DNA from: an archaeon
GTDB taxonomy: Archaea; Nanobdellota; Nanobdellia; Pacearchaeales; GW2011-AR1
Reading direction: 5' to 3'
Length of the DNA: 34,895 bases
NCBI GenBank assembly: GCA_030636025.1
Contig: DAOVXQ010000007.1
Coordinates: 1 to 34,895 of the forward strand
In this document: in pieces, positions 19,035 through 28,565 of the stretch
How positions within the stretch are numbered: the first letter of the stretch is position 1
Layout of the letters: every line of letters starts with the position of its first letter
Made by a program: the position numbers and the translations under genes
The notes under the pieces: generated by a model
Databases searched by the model: none
Seen by the model: the letters and a program-made list of their open reading frames with translations, nothing else
What the model was told of the DNA's origin: nothing

Positions 19035-20248
19035 CACTGCCACTATCTGAAAAATATCGTGCAAAATCTTTCTCAGAAATAAAAGGGCAAAACTTTGCCA
19101 TACAAGAAGTCCTAAATTTCTTCAAAAGTTTTCCCTTAAAAAAAGCAATCATTCTCAATGGCCCTGTTGGAACAGGAAAAACATCAATGGCATTAGCATT
19201 AGCAAGAGAATATAACTTAGAACTTTTTGAATTAAATGCTTCTGATTTAAGAAACAGAAAAAAACTTGAAGAAATCCTAGCACCTGCAATTAAACAAAAA
19301 TCTTTATTCAAAAAAGGAAAATTGATTTTAATGGACGAGGCAGACGGAATAACAGGTTCAGACCGAGGAGGTTTACCAGAACTTTTAGCACTCATCAGCA
19401 AAACACAACATCCGATAATCATAACTGCAAATGATATATGGCAAAGAAAATTCAGTCTTCTAAGAAAAAAATGCCAGTTAATTACACTAAAAGAATTAAA
19501 TAAAGAAACAATTTCAGAAATTTTAAAAAATGTTTTGCAAAAAGAAAACAAACAATTAAAACCTGAAACACAAAACATAATTACTGAATTATCAAAAGGA
19601 GATGTCAGAGCAGCATTAAATGATTTGCAATCTGCCCTAATTTCAGGAGAAGAAACATTTATCTCAGAAACTCATGAAAGAGAAAAAGAAGAAACAATAT
19701 TCAATGCATTAAAAAAAGTTTTCCAAGAACCAACAGATAAAAAAACCATTTCTGTTTACAATAATTTAAATCAAGATTTAAATGAAATCTCATTATGGAT
19801 TGAAGAAAACATTCCCACAGAATACAGCGGACAGGCACTCGCAAAAGCTTACGATGCTCTCAGCAGAGCAGATTTATTCAAAGGAAGAATTTACAGGCAA
19901 CAATACTGGAGATTTTTAGTTTATCAAAACTTTTTTTTATCAGCAGGAATTTCTGCATCAACAAAATTAAAATATAAAAAATTCAAAAACTATGTAAAAC
20001 CGTCGAGGATTTTAAAAATCTGGATATCAAATCAAAAAAATGCAAAAAAGAAATCAATAGTTTCAAAATACGCCCGGCTCAATCACATATCAAAAAAGAA
20101 GGCAATAAAAGAAAGTTTCCTTTTCCCCTTAATTATAAGCAAGGAAACCCAGGAAAAATTAGACTTAGATGAAAAAGAAAAAGATTACCTGACAGAAAAA
20201 AGAGGAACAATAATTATTGCTAATAATTTGAATAGATTTAGGATATAA
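19031..20248 (+). CDS. rfcL: replication factor C large subunit
   Basis: LSEKYRAKSFSEIKGQ, GPVGTGKTSMALALARE, LMDEADGITGSDRGG, ITANDIW. Confidence 0.95.
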   Translation: MTLPLSEKYRAKSFSEIKGQNFAIQEVLNFFKSFPLKKAIILNGPVGTGKTSMALALAREYNLELFELNASDLRNRKKLEEILAPAIKQKSLFKKGKLILMDEADGITGSDRGGLPELLALISKTQHPIIITANDIWQRKFSLLRKKCQLITLKELNKETISEILKNVLQKENKQLKPETQNIITELSKGDVRAALNDLQSALISGEETFISETHEREKEETIFNALKKVFQEPTDKKTISVYNNLNQDLNEISLWIEENIPTEYSGQALAKAYDALSRADLFKGRIYRQQYWRFLVYQNFFLSAGISASTKLKYKKFKNYVKPSRILKIWISNQKNAKKKSIVSKYARLNHISKKKAIKESFLFPLIISKETQEKLDLDEKEKDYLTEKRGTIIIANNLNRFRI

Positions 20249-20385
20249 AATAAAAATTTTCTCTCTTGCCTATTTTTATAACAAGAAATCCCTAGTCAAC
20301 TTTTTCAAGTCGAATTCTATAATTACCTCATCCTCCTTCCTTATACAAAAACATCAAAATAAACACCTGCCCCTTATATTTTTTA

Positions 20386-20397
20386 GGTGACCACAAA
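20386..20397 (+). repeat. GGTGACCACAAA, left inverted repeat bracketing fic
   Basis: Perfect inverted copy at 21364-21375. Confidence 0.7.
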
Positions 20398-20398
20398 C

Positions 20399-21325
20399 CT
20401 ACTTTTTCTTCTTTTTTGTAGACACCTCTTTTAGTGTCTTTTTATATTGCTTTATTAAAAATTTTAAAGTTGGTTTTAAATCATCTTCTTTAGAATACAC
20501 TTGCAAAGTTCTATAATACTCTTGTCTATCTTCAAGCATAATATTTATTGGCGGATAATTGTTTTTTAAAAGTATGAAATTTAACAATAATCTTCCAACC
20601 CTCCCATTTCCATCCTGAAATGGATGAACATGTTCAAATTGATTATGCAATATTGAAGCTAAAACCAAAGGTTTGAATTTATTTTTATTTTCCTTATACC
20701 ATTTAATAAAATCATCAAGATAATCCTTAAGTTCTTCTTTTTGAACTCCTGCATGAATAATTTGCCCAATAGAATTTCTTATAACAACATTAACATTTCT
20801 AAATTCTCCTGCAAAATATTTTGAACCCTTAAAACAAAATTCATGTAATTTTAATAATAAACTCAAAGACAAATCTTCTTTTGTTTTCCTTAAATATTTT
20901 ACTGCTTTTGCAACACCTTTTGTTTCAATTTCTTCTGCATTTTCAGGTTTTTTCTTATGCAATATTTCTGAAACTTCTTCTTCAGTTACTGTTGACCCCT
21001 CGATAGCATTAGTATTATAAACAAAATCTTCTGTAAAATTTTCCCATTCATCCCTACTTAAATGAATAATATCAATTTTACAATCATATTTATTTAATAT
21101 TTCTACTTGTTTTTTTGTCAACGTAAAAAAGAACACCTTAGTATTTATTTCTTTTAATAATTCTAAGATTATTTTCTCTGCTTTTTGTTTTTTTCTTTCT
21201 AACTCCCCTTTTAAAAGATTAGTTCCAAGATATCTCCGTATTTTTTCTACTTTATTTTTAACCCTATAAGAATGAACCAAATAATATTTTATACTCTTTC
21301 CAAATTTTCTTTTTTCAATATACAT
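20399..21325 (-). CDS. Fic family protein (putative AMPylase)
   Basis: Fic motif HPFQDGNGRVGRLL; TNAIEGSTVTEEEV (Fic_N-like). Confidence 0.92.
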   Translation of the reverse strand: MYIEKRKFGKSIKYYLVHSYRVKNKVEKIRRYLGTNLLKGELERKKQKAEKIILELLKEINTKVFFFTLTKKQVEILNKYDCKIDIIHLSRDEWENFTEDFVYNTNAIEGSTVTEEEVSEILHKKKPENAEEIETKGVAKAVKYLRKTKEDLSLSLLLKLHEFCFKGSKYFAGEFRNVNVVIRNSIGQIIHAGVQKEELKDYLDDFIKWYKENKNKFKPLVLASILHNQFEHVHPFQDGNGRVGRLLLNFILLKNNYPPINIMLEDRQEYYRTLQVYSKEDDLKPTLKFLIKQYKKTLKEVSTKKKKK

Positions 21326-21363
21326 AATATATTAAAGGTGCCCACATTTATAAATATTTCTAT

Positions 21364-21375
21364 TTTGTGGTCACC
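21364..21375 (-). repeat. TTTGTGGTCACC, right inverted repeat bracketing fic
   Basis: Reverse complement of 20386-20397; degenerate extra copy GGTGCCCAC at 21337-21345. Confidence 0.7.
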
Positions 21376-21618
21376 AAAAATCCTGTCATACATTAAAATC
21401 ACAAGATGGTATTACGCCCCCGCCGAGCAAGAGACCATTTTGGCATCCTCATGGGACTCTTTTTTTATATTAAAATTTATTAATTAATGTTAGTGGGTTT
21501 GATTTATAAGTATTGTCGAGATAAGATAGATAAATATTTATTGTTTATAGGATTTATTAAGAAATTATTAATAATAAACTATTAATAATCTTATGTTATA
21601 TCTAATTGGCGAATGGGC

Positions 21619-22119
21619 TCAATCCACTAGCTCTATTGTTTCCTCACAATAATCGCCATGAGGTCGTAGAAGGTTATAATTTCTAGAAAATCTTAGCTTA
21701 GGATTTATCAATTCAATCATATCTTGAACAGAACTTTCCCAACCAGCCCTGCAGATCCTTCTTGTATCTAATCCTAATCTTTGACAAGCTTCCAAAACAG
21801 GACACCAGTTATTTGATTTCCAAGTAATCTTTTTTTCATCTTCAAAAACAACGAGTACTTCGTCAGGATTAAGTTTCATATATTCCAGGAGGACCATTTG
21901 ATATGCTTTCCTTGGATCTGATCCTTGAAGATTAAGTTTAGCTTTATTCTGTTCGTACCAACCCCTCCTTTTTTTTGAGAGTCTACAATTGATACTATCA
22001 TAAGAGCCCGTTTTTTCAGCTTCAATTATACATTCAATATTCCTTTGAACATTTTCTTCATCCATAAAACCAAGAATTAATGTAGAATTTATATAATTAT
22101 TGGTACGCTCGTTCGCCAA
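21619..22119 (-). CDS. hypothetical protein (WCPVLEACQRLGLDTRRICR motif)
   Basis: Intact ORF, 166 aa. Confidence 0.6.
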   Translation of the reverse strand: MANERTNNYINSTLILGFMDEENVQRNIECIIEAEKTGSYDSINCRLSKKRRGWYEQNKAKLNLQGSDPRKAYQMVLLEYMKLNPDEVLVVFEDEKKITWKSNNWCPVLEACQRLGLDTRRICRAGWESSVQDMIELINPKLRFSRNYNLLRPHGDYCEETIELVD

Positions 22120-22174
22120 CTCTGAATTTTTCCCTACAGGAATGTTGCACTAAAATCCAACATCTAACGAGGGA

Positions 22175-22262
22175 AACTAACAGGAATTTAACGGTTCCGA
22201 AACCTTACAGGTTTCTCCACCCAAATCGCTTTGGGCGACTTTGTTTAAGCCCAACGTTAGAC
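22175..22262 (+). repeat. attC-like imperfect palindrome (site B)
   Basis: AACTAAC, GGAATTTAACG (22183-22193), hairpin GAAACCT/AGGTTTC (22199-22205/22209-22215), TCGC/GCGA hairpin, GTTTAAGCCCAAC, GTTAGAC (22256-22262). An extra ATCTAAC box lies at 22162-22168. Confidence 0.6.
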
Positions 22263-22316
22263 AAAATCGAGAAAAAAAGCTAAAAACGAGAACAGGGCAA
22301 AAACAAAACCGAAAGG

Positions 22317-22324
22317 TTTATATA
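22317..22324 (+). promoter_or_regulatory. TATA box of ORF 22373-22726
   Basis: tttatata preceded by BRE-like purines, about 50 nt before ATG. Confidence 0.55.
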
Positions 22325-22372
22325 TTGGTGAATACTACCCCATAGTAATAACCCTATTAAAAGGTACTAAAA

Positions 22373-22726
22373 ATGAAAATACATCAAGATATACAACCAT
22401 ATGTACGAGTGTATACTATAGAAAATGCTGTTTCTGGAGGAAAATCAGAACTCAAATGTATCCATGGAAGTCCCTGTAGAGAGGAAAACTTAGATTCAAG
22501 AATCCTAAATTCACAAAACACTGGCGAAAACCCGAACAATATTCTTGATGAATCACATACCTGGCATGGCAACTACACTCCAGATGATTTAGCTAATCCA
22601 AATCCAGGAATGATATCCTTTATCAGAGAAAAAGAGAAACCAGAAAAACCTGTTATTTTTTGTCCAGCTCCTGATGGTTCTCCAGAGTTACGCGAAGATT
22701 TATTTTCAATGTATTATCCCCTATAA
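22373..22726 (+). CDS. hypothetical protein, 117 aa; candidate gene-cassette cargo
   Basis: Intact ORF with upstream TATA box, between two attC-like sites. Confidence 0.65.
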   Translation: MKIHQDIQPYVRVYTIENAVSGGKSELKCIHGSPCREENLDSRILNSQNTGENPNNILDESHTWHGNYTPDDLANPNPGMISFIREKEKPEKPVIFCPAPDGSPELREDLFSMYYPL

Positions 22727-22927
22727 TTATTGTTTTTGCCCTTTACTTCTTTTAACTAATATATCATTGCGTTCACTGATACGCTTTTTTCTCGACTCTG
22801 CGCAACTTCGTTGCTTGGTCACCCCACTCCGCAAACATATTAATGTGTAATTGAATATTAATCTAGATACAACCGCTTCTTAAACGAAAATGTGATTCTA
22901 GAAATTTTTGCTCGTAGGGGATGACTC

Positions 22928-23031
22928 GTCTAACAGGAATTTAACGATTTCTTCGTCGTTCACCAAGCTCCCTCTTCATTCTCCCAAATTTTTTTCTTCG
23001 AAAAAAACTTCCTTTAAACCAAACGTTATAT
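22928..23031 (+). repeat. attC-like imperfect palindrome (site C)
   Basis: GTCTAAC, GGAATTTAACG (22936-22946), internal T7/A7 hairpin, CTTTAAACCAAAC, GTTATAT (23025-23031). Confidence 0.6.
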
Positions 23032-23097
23032 TCAATTAAAAACCCCACACTAAAATCCAACTTATAAAAAAAATAAAAAAATAAAAAAATAATCCAA

Positions 23098-23526
23098 CTA
23101 AATCTCTTCTTCTTTAATTGGTTCTTCACTAGTTTCTGCCTCAGCAACAGGTTCTTCCGTAGAAGCAGGTTCTTCAGTAGAAGCAGGCACTTCATCAGGT
23201 AAACTTTCTTGCCCTACATCAGGACTGCTAACCTCGCCGTCTCCAACTTTTTCAACACTACCAAACTTTCCAGAAGTCAATTGCATCTCGCCTTGAAACT
23301 CATTAACATAACCATTTAAAATTTTAACCTTATCACCAGATTTAAATCTGTCAATATCGTCGTTCCACAAACTCAATTTTACACTCCCAGAATCATCTTT
23401 AAGACTGGCATCTGCAACACGCAGTTCCCTGCCAAACTTGTTAAAAGTCTTTGGCTCACCAATCTCTTGGATAACTCCTTCAACTTCAACATTCCCTTGC
23501 CTTGGCGTTAATTCAGAAATATTCAT
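23098..23526 (-). CDS. RPA-like OB-fold single-stranded DNA-binding protein
   Basis: VEVEGVIQEIGEPKTFNKFGRELRVADASLKDDSGSVKLSLWNDD; acidic C-terminal tail. Confidence 0.82.
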   Translation of the reverse strand: MNISELTPRQGNVEVEGVIQEIGEPKTFNKFGRELRVADASLKDDSGSVKLSLWNDDIDRFKSGDKVKILNGYVNEFQGEMQLTSGKFGSVEKVGDGEVSSPDVGQESLPDEVPASTEEPASTEEPVAEAETSEEPIKEEEI

Positions 23527-23578
23527 TTTTTCCTCCTTTCAATTTTTTAAAGTTTTGTTTTAAAAATATTTTATTTTA

Positions 23579-24421
23579 TTAATTCAAATTATCTAATATC
23601 CCATAAAGCACTTCTTTATCCATATATCCACTAGCGAAATATTTACAATTAATTATATTTGCAGGAGTTCCAGTTGCCCCATATTTTTCTGCAATATCCC
23701 TATTCTCTCCTAAACTCAATGCATATATTTCTAATTCAGGATAGTCATTTTGAGCTTGTTCTAAAACAGGATGATATCTTGTGCACCACCCACAACCAGC
23801 ACTATAAAATACTATTAATTTATTTTTACATTCTTGGTAAGATTCAAACTCCATAACCCTCTCATTATCTGTTTGCTTAGATTCTTCAATATTAAAATTC
23901 AATATAATTTCAGAAGTTTCTACATCTAAAGAATTTTTAAAAATAGTCCAATCAGGTTCCTCTGGGTTTTGGGTCGGGGCTGTAACTTCTGCTGTTAAAG
24001 AAACCACGGGTTGAATTATATACTCTCCATCCTTAGTTATAAAAACTCCAGATTCCTCACCATTAACTAAAATTCCAACCTCGTAAAAACTCCCTTTATC
24101 AATTACATCAATTAATTCTAACTCCATATCTTGAGCTTCTGCAAAATTTAATAAATTCGCTCCAACTTCATTATCAGAAACACCAATAACTCCCCCAGTA
24201 ATTCCCCCACCCCGAAACAACAAAATAACAACAACAATCAACAAAACCCCACTAACAATCATCCAAGGATTTTGCTTCGCTTTATTAACAATTTTAGAAG
24301 CATCAAATTTATCAGGATTATTATCGATTTTCGCCTCTGTTTTTTCAGGTTTCTCCTCGACATTCTCTTTTACTTCTTCATCAATTTTTTCTTCAGGTTT
24401 TCCCTCATCTGTCTCTTCCAT
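23579..24421 (-). CDS. membrane-anchored thioredoxin-like protein
   Basis: N-terminal acidic region, single TM, VFYSAGCGWCTRYHPVLEQA (CxxC), TGTPANIIN. Confidence 0.8.
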   Translation of the reverse strand: MEETDEGKPEEKIDEEVKENVEEKPEKTEAKIDNNPDKFDASKIVNKAKQNPWMIVSGVLLIVVVILLFRGGGITGGVIGVSDNEVGANLLNFAEAQDMELELIDVIDKGSFYEVGILVNGEESGVFITKDGEYIIQPVVSLTAEVTAPTQNPEEPDWTIFKNSLDVETSEIILNFNIEESKQTDNERVMEFESYQECKNKLIVFYSAGCGWCTRYHPVLEQAQNDYPELEIYALSLGENRDIAEKYGATGTPANIINCKYFASGYMDKEVLYGILDNLN

Positions 24422-24517
24422 CTTTTTTTATGTCATTTGCCATTTAAAAACATTTTGGTAATTTTATGCGATTATCAACAACCAAATAATTAAAAACATC
24501 ATTTCTTTATTATAAAA

Positions 24518-25816
24518 ATGGCATACGACATTATAATCGGAAGAAATTCCGCAGATAAAGAAAAATTCCAAGGCAAAGGTTTAATCTATCTCGGCAAAGG
24601 TTATGTCACAATGGGCAATTACACTTCGCTTTCAAATTTAATCTGGCTTGATGTTGCAAAAAGTCATGTAATTTTGGTGGCTGGAAAGCGCGGAAGCGGG
24701 AAGAGCTACAGTTTGGGAGTAATCGCAGAAGAAATTGCAGATTCGCCAGAAGAAGTAAAGCAAAACCTCGCACCTTTAATTTTTGATACAATGGGAATTT
24801 TCTGGACAATGAAATACAAAAACGAAAAAGAAGCAGAACTCTTGTCAGACTGGCAATTAAAACCAAAAAATCTTCCAGTAATTATCTGGGCGCCTGCAGG
24901 ACATTTTCAAGAATATGAAAAACGCGGAATCCCCGTCGATAAAAAATTCGCTTTAGGAGTTTCAGAACTAGACATCGAAGACTGGCTTTCAATTTTCAAT
25001 TTAACAATGACAGAGCCAATCTCAATTTTAATCCAAAAAATAATTTCAGAACTAAAAGAAAAATCATTTGACCTCGACAACATAATCGAAAAAATCAAAG
25101 AAAATAAAGAGGCAACAACTGAAACAAAAAAATCTGCAACAGCATTATTCGAAGCTGCAAAATCCTGGAAAGTTTTCGCAAAACAAGATGAAAAACCCAC
25201 CAAAATAAACGAGCTAATTCAAGCAGGAAAAACAACTGTCCTCGACCTTTCAATTTATTCCTCAACATCCACATTCAATGTCAGAGCATTATTAATCGGG
25301 CTAATCTCAAAAAAACTATTCACTCAAAGAATACTCGCAAGAAAAAAAGAAGAAATAGAATCAATCAGGCACGGAATTGATTTTTCCTCGTACAAAGAAA
25401 AAAAAGAAATGCCGATTGTCTGGCTTTTTATCGACGAGGCACACGAATTTCTCCCTCAAAATGAAAAAACCCCTGCAACAAATGCCCTAATCCAATTACT
25501 AAGGGAAGGAAGACAACCAGGGATTTCAATGGTGTTAGCAACCCAGCAACCAGGAGTAATACACAGAGATGTCATGACACAATCCGACATTGTTCTTTCG
25601 CATCGGCTGACAAATAAAAAAGACATGGAAGCCCTAAACGAAATAATGCAGACTTATCTTTTAGAATCAATCAACAAATCCATGAATAATATCCCACATG
25701 AAAAAGGTTCTGCAATAATTTTAGACGACAATTCTGAACGACTTTACTCAATGAGAACAAGACCAAGATTCACTTGGCACGGCGGAGACGCCCCGACCTC
25801 TGTAAAAGCAGATTAA
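24518..25816 (+). CDS. herA: HerA/DUF87-like ATPase
   Basis: GKRGSGKSYSLGVIAEEI, WLFIDEAHEFLP, LREGRQPGISMVLATQQPG. Confidence 0.88.
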   Translation: MAYDIIIGRNSADKEKFQGKGLIYLGKGYVTMGNYTSLSNLIWLDVAKSHVILVAGKRGSGKSYSLGVIAEEIADSPEEVKQNLAPLIFDTMGIFWTMKYKNEKEAELLSDWQLKPKNLPVIIWAPAGHFQEYEKRGIPVDKKFALGVSELDIEDWLSIFNLTMTEPISILIQKIISELKEKSFDLDNIIEKIKENKEATTETKKSATALFEAAKSWKVFAKQDEKPTKINELIQAGKTTVLDLSIYSSTSTFNVRALLIGLISKKLFTQRILARKKEEIESIRHGIDFSSYKEKKEMPIVWLFIDEAHEFLPQNEKTPATNALIQLLREGRQPGISMVLATQQPGVIHRDVMTQSDIVLSHRLTNKKDMEALNEIMQTYLLESINKSMNNIPHEKGSAIILDDNSERLYSMRTRPRFTWHGGDAPTSVKAD

Positions 25817-25859
25817 AAACCTTAGAAAAGCTTAAAAACAACTAAAAAATAAACAAAAT

Positions 25860-26198
25860 ATGAGAAAATCAGATTCAACAAGATTAAAAAGAATGAAGGG
25901 AATAGCTGAAAATTTTTTTGAAAAAAGTAATGAAAGAAGGAAAGCAAACAAAATAATTAATTTCGAACTTCAAAAAAGAGGAACTAAAAAATTAACTCCA
26001 AATATAATTGATAGAATCCTTCTTAATTGGAATAAAAGGCCAGTTCAACATTCTCCAAACACTTCTTATAATTTATTGGCAACTAAAAAAGGATTATCAA
26101 ATTACATGAGGGCGCCAGAAAATAAAAATTATACAGAACAATTAACTGAAAAAGAATCAGAATTATTTTATGGTGATGTTTATGGTATTATAAACTAA
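25860..26198 (+). CDS. hypothetical protein
   Basis: Intact ORF. Confidence 0.5.
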   Translation: MRKSDSTRLKRMKGIAENFFEKSNERRKANKIINFELQKRGTKKLTPNIIDRILLNWNKRPVQHSPNTSYNLLATKKGLSNYMRAPENKNYTEQLTEKESELFYGDVYGIIN

Positions 26199-26959
26199 TC
26201 CAAAACATTCATCTCAATTCTATATCTAAACTTATACGGGGCAATATCTCCTGCCCGAACTATTTTCCCAATCTTAATTTTCCTGCCTAATTCCTTAGCT
26301 TCTTTAACTAAATCCTCAACCAACCCATCAATCTCACTAACATTGCAAAAACCATTATAATAAATTCTCGTCCCTTTTTTAGAAACTTTCAATGCACTCT
26401 CTAAAAAACTATCTTTCAAATTCGGGCGAGGCATCACAATAACATTAAACTTGCCCAAATCTTTATTAACTTTTTTCTTAACATCTCCTTGAATAATCTC
26501 AACATTCGAAATTTTATTTAATTTCAAATTCTCTTTAAAATATTTAACACAATCTCTGCCTATCTCAACTCCGACAATTTCTTTTGGTTTGCTGATTTTA
26601 GAAATCACAATCGGATAAACACCAACCCCGGCAAACATAACTAAAACCCTGTCTTTCTTTTTAATTTTCTCTGCAATAAACTTTCGCTCATTTGAAAGTC
26701 GAGGAGAAAAATAACAAGTTTTAATATTAAATTTAAACAAACAATCATTTTCCTTAACACAAGCAATTAAATTTTTCTCACCTACAAGATGCTTTACACT
26801 AATTGTCCTCAACCGCCCCCTAATATTTCCAATTTTCTCGACAACAGTTTTAATTCCCTGCCTCCCCAACAATTCCTTCGCCTGCCTAAGTTTCTCAACC
26901 CGACTCATTCCTTCTCCCTTAATAACAACAATGTTCCCAACAATATCATAATTTGCCAT
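26195..26959 (-). CDS. Trm5-like tRNA (guanine37-N1) methyltransferase
   Basis: FSPRLSNERKFIAEKIKKKDRVLVMFAGVGVYPIVISK; C-terminal IVRAGDIAPYKFRYRIEM. Confidence 0.82.
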   Translation of the reverse strand: MANYDIVGNIVVIKGEGMSRVEKLRQAKELLGRQGIKTVVEKIGNIRGRLRTISVKHLVGEKNLIACVKENDCLFKFNIKTCYFSPRLSNERKFIAEKIKKKDRVLVMFAGVGVYPIVISKISKPKEIVGVEIGRDCVKYFKENLKLNKISNVEIIQGDVKKKVNKDLGKFNVIVMPRPNLKDSFLESALKVSKKGTRIYYNGFCNVSEIDGLVEDLVKEAKELGRKIKIGKIVRAGDIAPYKFRYRIEMNVLD

Positions 26960-27013
26960 ACAAAACTAACAACAAAAACATATTTAAATATACTCTTCCA
27001 TATATATTAAAAG

Positions 27014-27223
27014 ATGGCAATTAAAGAAAAACTAATTGGGCTGGTTTTGATTATCGTCGGGGCTTGGCCTTTTTTACTCAAGATAAACTTAATCGGAAAT
27101 TTTTTCTCACAATACAAATTCTTAGAAGTTATGACTCCTGGAGAAATAATTTACCAAACAATAGTAATTATCTTAGGAATTATGCTACTTTGGAAATTAA
27201 AAACTCGTGCAGAAATTAAATAA
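27014..27223 (+). CDS. small membrane protein, 69 aa
   Basis: Two hydrophobic segments; stop overlaps the next gene's start region. Confidence 0.55.
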   Translation: MAIKEKLIGLVLIIVGAWPFLLKINLIGNFFSQYKFLEVMTPGEIIYQTIVIILGIMLLWKLKTRAEIK

Positions 27224-27224
27224 A

Positions 27225-27947
27225 ATGCAACTAAAAAAATTACTCTCATCACTCTCTTTATTAACAATCCCATTAGTCTCTGCTTACAACGGATACTCTG
27301 GCAATCTCTTTGACTATTTTGAAAACGAGTGGGTAATGTTTGGAACAGTTTTTGCCATCACATTTGCATTAATTTATTTTTCATTGCTCAAAACTTTTGA
27401 CGAACACAAAGGAGTCGTATCCATCCTCTCAGCAGGACTTTCCTTATTCATCAGCATCGCCCTTACAAAAAAAGCAACATTATATTCACTAACCAGCGAA
27501 GGAATTGCAGATTGGATAATCTTAATTGCCTTTATAATCGCCGCACTTTTTATCTTCAAATTTATTGCATTTCGTAAAAAACCCGACGGGACAAGAAAAA
27601 TCTCATGGTTTTGGTTCACAATAGCAATCATAATCGCAATCATATTTTTAATATTCACAGATGTCAGTGAATTGTTGCCTGAATCAATGCTCTATGGTCC
27701 TATCGGAGATTTCATTGAAATGATTAAAGGAATTTTATGGATAATAATTCCAATAATAATTGCAGGTTTTGTAATAAAATTATTTTGGGGGCGAAAGGGC
27801 AAGAGCAGTTCTGGAACTGCACCATTACAACCTCAACAACCAAGACAATCTTGGAGGCAAAGAAGAGCACAAAGACAACAAGCAAAACAAACTCGACCAA
27901 GAGGGAATGTTTATGCTTCCGGAGGAATAGGAAAAACATACAAATAA
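27225..27947 (+). CDS. signal-peptide-bearing multi-TM protein, paralog 1
   Basis: MQLKKLLSSLSLLTIPLVSAYNG; probable ATG at 27225 rather than the GTG at 27207. Confidence 0.65.
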   Translation: MQLKKLLSSLSLLTIPLVSAYNGYSGNLFDYFENEWVMFGTVFAITFALIYFSLLKTFDEHKGVVSILSAGLSLFISIALTKKATLYSLTSEGIADWIILIAFIIAALFIFKFIAFRKKPDGTRKISWFWFTIAIIIAIIFLIFTDVSELLPESMLYGPIGDFIEMIKGILWIIIPIIIAGFVIKLFWGRKGKSSSGTAPLQPQQPRQSWRQRRAQRQQAKQTRPRGNVYASGGIGKTYK

Positions 27948-27948
27948 A

Positions 27949-28545
27949 ATGCAACTCAAAAAAATCATCCCAACACTTATAACACTTTTATCAATTCCAA
28001 TTGTATCTGCATATTGGGGAGGATACTACAACTCACCATTAGAATACCTTGATAATGAATGGGTCAGATTCGTAGCAATTTTCTTAATTTTATTTGCAGT
28101 AATTTATTTTGCAATGAGTAAATCTTTTAAGGGCGACAGAGGAGTTGCAACAGTTGTTGCAGGCGGACTTACTTTACTAATAACAATCTCATTATCTCAA
28201 AGAGGATTATTATATTCTTATGCCGGAGATGAACTAGGAACATGGATTACCCTAGGGGCAGGATTAATCGCCCTTGGATTTATAGCAAAAATCGCATTTG
28301 AAAATTTCGGAAAAATCGGCGCAATAACTTTCGCAGTATTATTCTGGTTTCTTCTTAATTACATAAACCCCTACGAATACCTTAATTACGCTCCAACAAT
28401 CATCTTAGACATACACGGATTTTTCTCAAATATCCTCGGACTTATAATATTCATAATATTAGCTATTATTTTTTCAAGTATGGCAGAAGGTAAATCTCCT
28501 GGAGAAAAAATAATTCAAGGTATTGGCAAATTTTTCAAAAAATAA
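27949..28545 (+). CDS. signal-peptide-bearing multi-TM protein, paralog 2
   Basis: MQLKKIIPTLITLLSIPIVSAYWGGYYNSPLEYLDNEWVRF aligns with paralog 1. Confidence 0.65.
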   Translation: MQLKKIIPTLITLLSIPIVSAYWGGYYNSPLEYLDNEWVRFVAIFLILFAVIYFAMSKSFKGDRGVATVVAGGLTLLITISLSQRGLLYSYAGDELGTWITLGAGLIALGFIAKIAFENFGKIGAITFAVLFWFLLNYINPYEYLNYAPTIILDIHGFFSNILGLIIFIILAIIFSSMAEGKSPGEKIIQGIGKFFKK

Positions 28546-28565
28546 TTAAAACAACGTCTTTAAAA

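Noticed and set aside
21564-21601. Palindrome ATTATTAATA/TATTAATAAT followed by GTTATAT, considered as an attC
   Set aside because: GTTATAT matches the end of site C, but there is no TAAC box and the stem is pure A/T; more likely a terminator or chance palindrome.
22941-23195. - strand ORF of 84 aa, K/L/R-rich
   Set aside because: Spans attC-like site C and low-complexity A/T runs, and overlaps the OB-fold gene in another frame.
24606-25203. Antisense ORFs over herA (24606-24866, 24907-25203) and similar ones over pheS/pheT, rfcS and rfcL
   Set aside because: Opposite strand of well-supported housekeeping genes, no family resemblance.
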